Of a stretch of 64,000 nt of DNA, positions 41,039-50,997 are shown piece after piece. A program made the translations under genes and the position numbers. The stretch is from NCBI GenBank assembly GCA_013398015.1, contig VZRR01010730.1, positions 17,109 through 81,108 of the forward strand, read 5' to 3'. The stretch is from Oreocharis arfaki (taxonomy: Eukaryota > Chordata > Aves > Passeriformes > Paramythiidae). Under the pieces are notes generated by a model. It was given only the letters and a program-made list of their open reading frames with translations. It was not told the DNA's origin and did no database searches. Every line of letters starts with the position of its first letter. Within the stretch, counting starts at the first letter, position 1.

Positions 41039-42533
41039 GTAAGTTTTTCCTATGAGTCAGCACAAGTTAGTTAGTTGGTTGCCCCGGACTTCATTTAGGG
41101 ATGATGGCATGGTGTGGGTAAAGGTAATATTCCATGAGTTTTAGCTCTAAGAGTTTTTCCAGATGACATCTTAGGCTGAGGAAAAAGAACATTCACTAAG
41201 TACCTGACATCTTCAGTTTTCTCTCTCATTTTAGTGGAATTCACATATTGCTACTCTGCTCAGTCAGACTTTTTGGCCTGGGAAGTTCCTTTCCTTTGAG
41301 AGTGATTAAATGTAGCTGTTGGGAAGGAGACAGGAAAGACTAAAGCAGCGCTCTTCAATCTTTTGCTCCCTGGGCAAACACATCAGTATTCAAAGGGGCT
41401 TCTCCATGGGGGCAGAGCTGTCCCTCTTCTGAAGCCAGCTTTTAAGCCCATGGTGGAGCAGTGGGTCCCAGTTCACACAGCCTTCATAGCTCTGCCTTCC
41501 CTGAAGCTGCACTGCCTGTCAGCATGTAAGGCTGGGACTCCAGGGATGTGCCTGTGTGGCTGGACTTGAGACAGGGCTTGGTGGCTCTGTGCTGAAGCTG
41601 GTGTTGCTGTGCTGCTCCTGGTGGTAGCCAGCTCGAGCAGAATTGGCTTGTGACTCTGCTGTGGGTTGTACAAAGCCACAGGCTGGGACAGGCGCTCAGG
41701 GAATTGCTTGAGAAAATGAAGGGTGAAAGGCAACAATTGCTTAAGTGGGCTTTTTCAATAACTTGGTGGCTGGAGATTGGCTTTCTCTGCAGAATCTATT
41801 AGAATGAAGCCTTTTTGTGCTAGCCGCAAATCTGGCCTGGCACACCTGTGGTTGATTTTCAACTTGAAACTAGAGAAGAGATACGGTTCCTAGAACCTAG
41901 GGCTCTCCCCCCTTATTGCCAGTGATTACACAGGCTTTTTGTTCCATGCCAGAGACCTGGAAGAGATTGCAGTTGGGATGCATACAATCCAACTGGACAT
42001 TGCTTTGTTGCGCTGGCCTTGCTGTTGAAGCAAAGCTTTCTGCTTTTGTCCTCACATCTCTGGATTTACATTGGCTTCTGCTAATGAGACTTAAAAGGAA
42101 TAAGAACTGACCTCAAATTAAGACTGGGCTGTTCCTGCAGAGCCATCCAAACTGTTTATTATATTGATCAGTTAAGCCCCATGAATTCTTCAAGTTAGTC
42201 AATGATGTGAACTGACAAGTTAAATTATTACAGTGAAAGCCCTGCTGTGCTAACTTAATATATATTGTAGGGCCTCAAAACAGATTTTTATCTGTGTGCT
42301 TCTTTGGGGTTTTTTTTTTCTTTAAGACTAAAATGAGAATTTTCATTTTGAAAAACAGAGGTTTTCTGTGAGGATAAATCACATCAAGTCAGTTGTCCAC
42401 TGAAACTACAAATAATGCTGCTTTTATTTTGAATTCAATAATATAGGCATCTGGAGCTATAAACACTTTCCACAAGTTGTGTGGCCCTGGGAAGATACAG
42501 ACAACTTGCATCTGTTTTTTATCGTTACCTTAC
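41039..42533. other. Non-coding stretch, no gene recognised
   Basis: Nothing recognisable. The segment around 41,340-41,700 is richer in G and C than its surroundings and carries short overlapping frames on both strands (plus 41363-41569, minus 41473-41736) without domains. Confidence 0.5.
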
Positions 42534-42644
42534 CTGACTTGAGATACTCGGATTAGGGCCATGCTTTTGATGTGAATGGGAAATTGGAGAGGAAAGCCTC
42601 ATATGGAAGAGACACAAAACTTGTGGGTTCTGATGGGTACAACC
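42534..42644 (-). other. Candidate internal exon, minus strand (unconfirmed)
   Basis: On the minus strand a near-ideal acceptor (ttccctcttctttgccag) is followed by 111 bases and then a strong donor (tcag then gtaagg). Only one frame is open throughout: 37 codons, starting G-C-T-H-Q-N-P-Q and ending N-P-S-I-S-S-Q, phase 0 at both ends. That frame hits TAA three codons after the donor, as a real exon border often does. It belongs to a 98-codon open frame (42525-42821). The peptide has no domain I recognise. It is phase-compatible with the next minus-strand candidate at 40213-40272. This is the best-formed exon candidate in the window, but still only a splice-signal argument. Confidence 0.27.
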
Positions 42645-44309
42645 CTGGCAAAGAAGAGGGAAAGTGCTTTCTGCAGTGCTGAAAATGAGGGGATTTTCCT
42701 CACTCAGAGCAGCAGGGCTCGCAGCCATGGAAATGCTGCTGGAATGCTGTGCCTGGTCGGCCTCAAGTGTGCGACACAGTTGTGTACTCACAAAGCAACA
42801 TAAAAGGAGGTTTGGTGTCACGGCAATGAAGCTGATGACAGCTTAAAAGAGAGGAAAATGAAATTTTGAATGAAATGAAAATGAGGGGATTTTTGCCTCT
42901 TTACTGTATACTCGTGTAAGCCCTCAAATGAGACAGCTTAAGGAAAAAAATTGCTGCCTTGCAGAAAAGGAGGAAAAACTAGTTTTGGCAGGTTTCCTTT
43001 GCATATAGCTTGTCCTGGTGCGTTACTGCGTAATATCTTCCTGCTGTTGTGTTCCATTTCTTTTGAACAAAGAAGTGACTTTTAAATGGTGCCTGTGAAT
43101 GTATTTATGAGGATCCAGGGTTATAAAAACAGTGATACAAAAGATCTCTAAGCTGATAGTGGATTGTGGGTACTAGACTTGCTCTGTTTGGATATGGAAC
43201 AAAGATTCCATCCATGCAACATGCTTTCCTTGCAATCTTTACATGTGGGCTGAGCTGCAACAATCTGTGGCTCTGGGCTAGGTGTTCATATTTGGGGATT
43301 GCTGGACTGTGGCACACTGGCAGATATAGGTGATTCCAGTTATTTCAAAGACTAAATAGCTATTAATTACATTATTAATAGTGCAGCCATTAGTAGTTGG
43401 GACTGACTTGCTTGACTCCTCGTATTTTGGTTTCACTCATTTCATATTTATAAGGGTTTTATCAAACGAAAGAGATCTGCAACTTAATATTTAATTACTT
43501 AAATATTATGCTCTTGGCAAATGACCCTTTCCAAAATGCAAATATCTAAAATTTGTGAAAGAGCAAGATTTTTAGGTTAAAGTATGAGTCATTGATGCTG
43601 ATTTATAAGAAACGTGGGAGTAAATCCTAGATTTTCACTTAACTAAATGGATATTTGTTTGTCCTTTTCAAGGACGTTGTCTTGCAGTGCAGTCAACATC
43701 CTTACAGTCCTCTCCACATGCATCTCCATAGATGTAGTGTCCAGCCCTTCACTAACAGATGCCCCAAAGCTGAAGTTCAGCAGGAAGGAATCTGCTGTCC
43801 CAGCTGCAAACCCACAGTGCCAGGCAGCAGAGCTGCTTGAACATCCTGTACAAGTATCAAAGTCACTTAAAGTCAAGTGGATGCTTTCTATGGCAGTCTT
43901 CCTAGTATATGTACCTTATTTTCCTGTGGGTTTTTTTTCTGCTGTAATTATCATACTCAGCAATATAATTATCCATGCTCTACATACTACCCTTTCAATG
44001 TTGTATTTGTCTGCTGGGTTCTAAGAATTGGGCAGACTTAATGCACTTACATGGACACTTACATATCTTGTCGCTCAGGTAGCTGTCCAGACTCTCAAAG
44101 GAGCTTCAGTGTTCTTTTTAGGTTCTTACTTATGGAAGTTTTTCCATTTTAACTTTGAGGACACAAACAAAGAAATGGTCACCTACAGTCAACTTGCAGC
44201 TGGTGAGATGTTTAAAACAATACATATATATAGTATGTATTTTTAGTTCTTCTTACCAAATAGTCAAAAAGTTTTGGTCTGATTTTTACCTGTACACTTG
44301 TGAAGACAG

Positions 44310-44342
44310 TTGTGTGTATATGTATATGTACATATGTATGTA
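44310..44342. repeat. TG/TA dinucleotide-rich microsatellite
   Basis: An imperfect run of tgtgtgtata, tgtatatgta and catatgtatg lies here. It is ordinary vertebrate simple repeat. Confidence 0.75.
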
Positions 44343-44780
44343 GAAAGGTACCTGTTAAAAATTCCCCTCAATATTAGTGAAATATTTCAACGGTGTCGAC
44401 ATTTCTCACTGGGCAAGGGTTGAGCCTTGAGGAGTAGGGCTATCAGCCTAGGCTCCATTGTCAGCTTTCAACAAGGGTCCTCTGATTATTGCAGACTTGA
44501 GTGTTTGTGAGCTCTAAGAGCATCCTCTCAAAGGGAGATGCTGGTTGCAGCCTGCTGCAGTCCAGGAGTGTTCAAGGTGCCTCATGTAGGCCCCTGTTTA
44601 TAGCATCACAGGATGGTTGGTTTTAGTCCCAGTGGAATTCCACCCTGGCCACAGTCCAGGCTGGGAATTACTGGAGTTCGCAAAACTCCAACAACAATGT
44701 TTTCATGCCGGTCTGGTTACAGCTCAGGTAAGGAATATTCCAGGGCTCTCAGGGTGTGACTGACTATTCCCACTCTCATC

Positions 44781-44850
44781 CCCCACCTTAGCCAGGCAAC
44801 AGGAGTTCCTGGTACAGTCAGTGCTGCCCCCACCTTATCCAGGCAAGAGT
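44781..44850 (+). repeat. Short imperfect direct duplication
   Basis: The string ccccacctta followed by (g/t)ccaggca..gagttcc occurs starting at 44781 and again at 44827, a spacing of 46 bases. The second unit lacks a few bases. This suggests a small local duplication inside a segment that may be an unclassified repeat. Confidence 0.55.
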
Positions 44851-47201
44851 TCCCATAGGCTGCTTCACCACTGAACCTGTTACACAAAGATCAAGGCCTG
44901 ACAGAAATCCTTGAGATCATGGAGCACATCATACATAGTTTTTCTTTAACCAAGGGTGAGTTCCTGCAGAGATATCTTTGTGTAGGGGCAACTTTCAAGG
45001 CAACTCTTTACGACAGTGAGCAGCGTATGTAACCAAAACTATCACCATTTATAGTGAGTCACTGGCACTAAATATAGAGCACTTATTTTACTGCTTCTGG
45101 CTGATGCCTAAATGATGAGCTAAATTTGAAAGACAGGATTGGCAATTCCAGTTCTTATCATGGGTGCTGTGCTTTTTTTGGGTATGTGAACTGCCACATG
45201 CCCCTTTTTGCTTGAAAACTGGCTTTTGTGTCGTCTTTGTTTAGTTTTCTTCATTCCCCAGTTATTATCAGAGGTTCAGTGAATACTGTACATCACAGCC
45301 TGAGACACACCCTGGAGTCCCTGGCCATACCTATTCTTCTCTCTCCCTTTCAGAAATGTTGGCTGTTCCTTATGTTGCCCATCGCCTCTGTCTTCCCAAG
45401 ACACTGAAGCGAAGAGCTTGAGCAGCATCTACCTGACTGAATAACTCACTGACCCTGGGCTTTGTCCCTATCCCTTCACGTTCTGGGTGCTGAGCTAACA
45501 TGTCTGGCTGTTCAGGACATCACAGGTGTCTCACAGTAGGAGTTAAAGCAGACTCCTGAAGATCTCTCTCCAGTGATCTCTCCAAAGTGGAATTCTCCTA
45601 GAGGGAAGACTTCCTGTTCCCTATGAGGACATTTGCTCTCTAAAAATCATTTGGATGAATCCTTGAAGTCTAGCACCTTTTAATTTACTTCTGCTGATGA
45701 ATAAAATCGTGTTATTTCTAAAATATTCTTTGCTTCCACATGCTCTCCTGCCGGCTGCATCCAGACACTTCTGTGTCAGTGGATAATGTCTCTGGTCATG
45801 CCAGTCATCTCTCATATCCTGCCTCACCTAGCCCTGCGAGAACTGTGACTAGTCTGTCTGTTGAGGAGCAGATCCCATGGCAGCAAAGATGCTGTGCTTT
45901 ATTCTGTATTTTAATGCTTGCTGTGAACAGGGCCCTGAGTGCCAGCGAGTCCCAGTCAAGGAGGGGCTACCTTCTGCCTTTCAGTGCTGTGTGCATGGCA
46001 GCAGCCATGAAAATAGCTGGGCTAGAATGCCTAATGCTTTCTAAACTACCTCAGACTTGGAGGGGCCTCCGGCACCTGTTTCAATCCTCAGAACTATCAG
46101 GACAAATGTCTCAGCAAGAATCACTGCTGTTCCTTTGGTCTGTTACTTTCTTGCAGACAGAGGATGTTTGACAAAGGCTCTGTTATTAAAATATCCTGTT
46201 GTCACAAGTATTCCCATTTGAAACAAATGATGACTGATTACAGTGGAGAGTTAAATAAACTCAAAACATGTATTCCTACTCCTTCATTGCCTGACTTAAC
46301 TAAAGTTGGTCCCAAACATTCTGGAAAATGCCTAGAAAGTCTTTTCAAGACTATTCCTTCCAAAAGTGGGTTGGTTTGGGTTTCTGTGAGCACATTTCAT
46401 TGACTAAAAATTGGTCCCTAAAAAAAAACAAATAAAGAAACTCTGTAGTGGGACAGTGCACCAAACTCCATGTGAGCTGATAGGACCCATTTATGCTGGG
46501 CCTTACAGAGAGCACACATGTTGACAGAAGGCAGAACACCACCTTTTATTTCAGTCTCACTTGTCATCACTGCATTTTACCTGTTTTCACTCTCAAGAGT
46601 TCCTTGGAAAAAATCTTCCTCTGACTTTTGCAGGGGTGACTGCTGGAGAGCATTCTGAGACTCTCCTGCTGTGACAGCTCCCTTCAACAGCCCTTTCACA
46701 AAACCAAAAGAAAAAATGCATTTGAAAACAGCTTGTTTTAACTGGTTCCTTTGAAAAGTTTGTGAATGTTACTTTTAGTGTTTAGTTCCCAAAGGCCAAT
46801 CCTTTCTTTTCTCTTAGAAACAAAATTGGCCAGCTAAGGAGAACAGACTGTATAAAACTGGATATGGGACTTTGCCACTTCTCATTTAATGGCAGGACTT
46901 CCAGGCCGATGGCTAAATGGCTTGCACCAACAGTCTCTTTCTTCTGACCCTCAGCATTTGGCAATGAGCTGTCTCACCAGTTCCTGCTGCCCTGATATTG
47001 CCTCTGCTGAGAACACTTGATAGAAATATTTGGAATTTAATGCTATACCTTTTTCCAGAGACTTCTGCCATCTTTGAGGATTGTCAGTTGTATTATTCCT
47101 TCTGACAGCTCTCATCTATCCATCCTCAGTGGACCGTTATAAGTTTTTCTCCCGTGATAATCCTTTCCAGTGACATTTTGCATGCATATTATTTTCTCCA
47201 G

Positions 47202-47219
47202 AAGTTTGCATGCAAACTT
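47202..47219. repeat. 18-bp perfect palindrome with octamer-like core
   Basis: The sequence aagtttgca/tgcaaactt is a perfect 18-bp palindrome. A related motif, ttttgcatgcat, lies about 25 bases upstream. ATGCAAA/TTTGCAT is the half-site family bound by POU-domain factors, so a paired POU site is conceivable. That is inference from the motif alone. Confidence 0.7.
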
Positions 47220-50056
47220 TCATGGTAGAATGAATCTCTGGAGCTGAACCGCTGTCTTAAGCTGGGAAGGTGGTGCGTATAGGGAAAATGCACCCCTAAG
47301 AGATGACTTTAACTGGTTTTATAGTGGGGTGCTACTGTCTTTCCGTTCACAATTTACAATGCAAATGTCTTTTGGTTCTGCAACCCTTAAACACGTACGA
47401 AAGAGTCAACTAATTTGCATGGGTAATCTTATGAGAGCCATCATTGTAATTAAGTGCAAACTGTGATTCCATCCACTGCCGGTGTATTATGCCACTTCAA
47501 TAGACTTTCATTTCATTACTAGGAGTCAAGATTCCCTTATTAAACTTTTCTATTAAAACAGAGTGAGAAGAAGCTTCCAAAGTCCACATTGCTTCTGCTA
47601 TGTCACTTTTATTATAATGTAATGTACATAGACAAATAAGATATCCCACTGTGTTTGCCTACGGATGTTAAACATGCCCTTGAAACCAAAGGCAAAATAA
47701 ATCATGTTGAAAAATACCATAGCAAGACAACCTGATGGCACAGCCTCCATTCTTGGCTCTGTGAAGCAAGGTATTGAAAACTGAAGGATTTTGGGAGGCT
47801 GAGAACATCCTTAGCAAACTGCTTACAGATGTAATCCATTCCTGCTCCGTGAGCTGGGCTGAGTTCACAGTGAGATAAGCTAATAGCAAATCTCTCTCCA
47901 CAGCTGAGCAGCTGCTGTCAGCCATAACCTTGGGACAGAACTGCAGTACTTAGGGTTGCCTAGGAAGCTTTACCCTAAGGCTTTCTGTACTTTGACAACC
48001 TAAAGAGGAGCAGGTATTTCAGTGGGACTGTGCTCATCTGCTGGAACAGGTACTTCAGTGGTGATCTGGTCAGTGCCTGAGGTGGTGTGCTGAACACTCC
48101 TGGTGCTCTTTGGAAACACTTGAGAGAAAGTTGGAATGGATATGTTATGAAGACGACTTAAAAATTGGAGAACAATAAGAGAATATTTGTGATGCAAGAC
48201 AATGCAGGTCAAATTCGTATAAGCTATAAAGATCCGTGTGTTTCTCTCTAGAAGTGTGTGAAAAGAACTGTTCTGTGTCAGGTGTGGGAATTACAAAATC
48301 TCTAAAGTTGGAATTAAAATGGAAAAGATTTGAAGTGCCCATTGAAGGTGAATAGTCTTAGTGGTGGGACACCCTGCTCCTGGGTACCTGGGAGCATGAG
48401 AATCAGTGCCGTTCCACATGGTGGGCTCTGCTAGAGAGACAGGTTCTTTTTTCATCTCATTTCACTATTCTTGGCTGATGACTACTGATTAGGATTAGCG
48501 AGGTCCTTTCAAGCATTTCTCCTGCCTTTCATATCTCTTAAAGAAGGGAGAACATCACGTTCTTTTTTTCTTACAATGTTAAATTAAATGTTAATTAAAG
48601 GGTGATTATTTGATCCTCGTGGAGAATCTCTACTATGCCATATTTCCTTGTGGCTGCCAGGAATGATCAGCCTCAAGTGACTGGAAGCTGGGCAAAGCTG
48701 AGGACAGACAATAGCAGAGATCCTGATGTGGATATTGTTGATCCAAGGCTTGAGTTGCAGTTGGAATTTTCTCATAATGCAAAATGGAAGCACAGATATT
48801 TCCAGGGATGACTGAGTAGCTTGCTGGGGTTCTTGAAAATATTTTTCTGCTAAATGAACTTTCTGTCCTCTGTGGGCTCAACTGAAAGAACAGATCACAA
48901 TATATCTGAGAAGTAAAAAAAATAATCTTGAAGCCTGTTTGTCAGCAAAACTCTAAAAGCCGCAATTAAAATCACTCTAAAATGTTGGGGGGAAACTCCA
49001 GACTTGCTGCTCATGACTGAGCTTTTATTCATCCTTTTCTGTATTAAAGAGGTGGGACCTTTCCTAGATTGATTTTTTCCATTATAAATGTTATGGAATT
49101 ATTAAGCAACATTTAAGAGTGCACTAAATTTATGGCCATTATTTTCTAATGAATTCTGGTTGAACTGACAACTTTAATCAATTCTACCTTTCAGAAATAT
49201 AAATAGGAAGGATAAAGAAATAAATAATGTTTTGACCACAAGGCAGTGCAGCATTTAGAAATGAGGCTTGAAATGTCCAACTAAGTTGCATTAATGAAAT
49301 ATCAGGTCTTGAGTTTGTAACCCTGGCTGGGATGTCATGGAACCCAGTGCTGGCATGTGGAGACTGTCTTGGAGATTTCTTTTCATCTTCCAAGCTGGCA
49401 GGGTATGAAAGATTAAAATGCTCTGGATCTACCAGCCTTGCCACCTCTAGTTCAGGCTAGTTATTAATGTGCTATGTGGACAGCAATACTTTATGAATTG
49501 TATTGCTGGCCAGTGATCAATGTGACAAGCTTAGCAAAGAGCACGGTTATTCATCAGAGAGTTGTCAAGTAGTAATAGCCCTCATATGCATTAGAATAAG
49601 GCAGTGTGAGAGTCAGAGTGGGTGTGCTTTTATCATTTTTAGAGGCAGGTGTCAACAAAATTAAAATCTGCGAAGGTACTAGTAAATAAATAAATTGGAA
49701 AGGAATTTATTTGCTCTGACACTATCATACCACTGCAAAGCAAGACAAAGGGTCATACTTTAACAGCATTTATATTTTTAAATGGTTTTAAAGTGTTTTC
49801 AACAAATTCTTTTCTGTATACACTATCTGTTATCAGTTACACTTTCGAAAGGACAGGCACAGGGTTTGCAGTTCTTTGCTTTTAAAGAAAAATGGAATAG
49901 TTGAGATGCAATTTTGTAACTGTTCTTTAAATTATAAAATGTACAGTTGTGCCACCATTGTTACAAGCAGAATTTATTTAGATCTGCCGTGACATTATTT
50001 CGCCTTTTGTGGGAAAGTACATCAGTAATAAAATGTCAATGCTTTTTTTTCTGCAG

Positions 50057-50129
50057 AGGTGAAGACTTACACTTTTCACCAAAGACTGCTATTTTAGGGG
50101 TTGTCAAAAGCACTGTGGAAGTGACAAAG
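50057..50129 (+). other. Candidate internal exon, plus strand (unconfirmed)
   Basis: The acceptor is a run of eight T bases then ctgcag, and the donor is caaag then gtaagg. Both are strong. The 73-base interval is open in one frame only, giving 24 codons after one leading base (G-E-D-L-H-F-S-P-K-T-A-I-L at the start, S-T-V-E-V-T-K at the end). The other two frames contain stops. The peptide looks protein-like but I do not recognise a family. It ends about 490 bases before a CR1 tail. Confidence is low because no partner exon can be identified. Confidence 0.25.
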
Positions 50130-50622
50130 GTAAGGATGAAAGTGTAATCTCTGTCCTGGTCCCTGCTGTAGCTGACAGTATTAAACTTTCTCACCTTATA
50201 TGTTTCCCCCATCATCCAAGATAATCTCATACTTCAGCTGTGGTGCTAGCCCAGGCTGTCTGCTGGATGCAGTGCTTTGCACGAGTGAGTGCCTTGCCCT
50301 ATAACATCAGTTGTCGGGGAGCTTTGTATTTCAATTTATATTTAATGCATGCCCAAACAGGACTCATCTTTTAGAATGCACATTATCTGCATTTTGTTTT
50401 GCTTTTACTGTGCTTACTTTGTTTTCATGAGTTCCTTAGAACCTATTGAACAGAAGATTTAAAGTGAACCTACCCCAGAAGTTAACATTTCAGAATACAG
50501 CTGAGGCTAAACCTGACTGTAAAAGATAGTTTATTTATCATGCACCTTAATAATGGTGTGTTAGGCTGGTTCTCCAGGCCTTCCATCTAACACATTTCCG
50601 ATTTCGAAACTCACTAGAAGTA
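50130..50622. other. Non-coding stretch
   Basis: About 490 bases lie between the plus-strand exon candidate and the CR1 fragment. No coding frame, RNA or repeat is recognisable. Confidence 0.55.
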
Positions 50623-50997
50623 ATCATAGAATGGGTTGGGTTGGAAGGGACCTTGAGAATCTTGTTCCACCCCCTGCCATTGTGCATGGGGCAGCCACAG
50701 CTTCTCTGGGCAGCCTGTGCCAGGATCTCACAGCCCTTACAGTCATGAATTTCTTCCAGATATCTAAGCTTCACTTTTTCTGTTTCCGTTTGAAGCCATT
50801 CTCCCTTGTCCTGTCTCTACATGCTCTTGTAAAAAGCTCTTCTCCGTCTTTCTTGTAGGCTCCCTTCAGGTACCAAAGGCCGCATTTATGTCACCATGAC
50901 TGTTCCCAGACTGAACAATCCCAATTTTCTCAACCTTTCCTCATAGCAGGAAGGTAGGGTGTTCCATCTCTCTAACTGTCTTGGTAGCCTTCCTCAT
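50623..50997 (-). mobile_element. CR1 LINE 3' fragment
   Basis: On the plus strand it begins with the typical CR1 tail read backwards (atcatagaatgggttgggtt, then ggaagggacctt). It continues through the ORF2 C-terminal region (cttctctgggcagcctgtgc; gaatttcttccagatatcta; ctcttgtaaaaagctcttct). The minus-strand translation recalls the conserved CR1 C-terminus (W-K-K-F-M, S-W-H-R-L-P-R-E). About 375 bases remain, so the copy is strongly 5'-truncated, as most CR1 insertions are. Several substitutions and stops show it is an old, dead copy. Confidence 0.95.

Larger units (their letters stand above)
42645..50056. other. Non-coding stretch, no gene recognised
   Basis: No known protein, RNA gene or transposon is recognisable. 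Frames of moderate length (plus 43647-44024, 125 codons; plus 45740-46171, 143 codons) have no domains or convincing exon borders. The part 44,400-44,930 is compositionally different (more G and C, short internal duplications) and may be an unclassified old repeat. The part 47,160-47,560 has the texture of a conserved non-coding element. Confidence 0.5.

Noticed and set aside
41345..41400. Sequence cgctcttcaatcttttgctc, loosely like a hAT/Charlie transposon terminus
   Set aside because: The match is short and imperfect, and I found no complementary terminus or 8-bp target duplication nearby.
43655..43840. Cysteine-rich plus-strand frame ending G-I-C-C-P-S-C-K, reminiscent of the end of a von Willebrand C domain, preceded by cttgcag
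   Set aside because: The spacing of the other cysteines does not fit the VWC pattern, no donor follows before the stop, and the acceptor is weak. Two other frames are open over the same bases.
44600..44620. atcacaggatggttgg resembling a CR1 3' tail
   Set aside because: Similarity stops after about 15 bases and no ORF2 C-terminal sequence follows.
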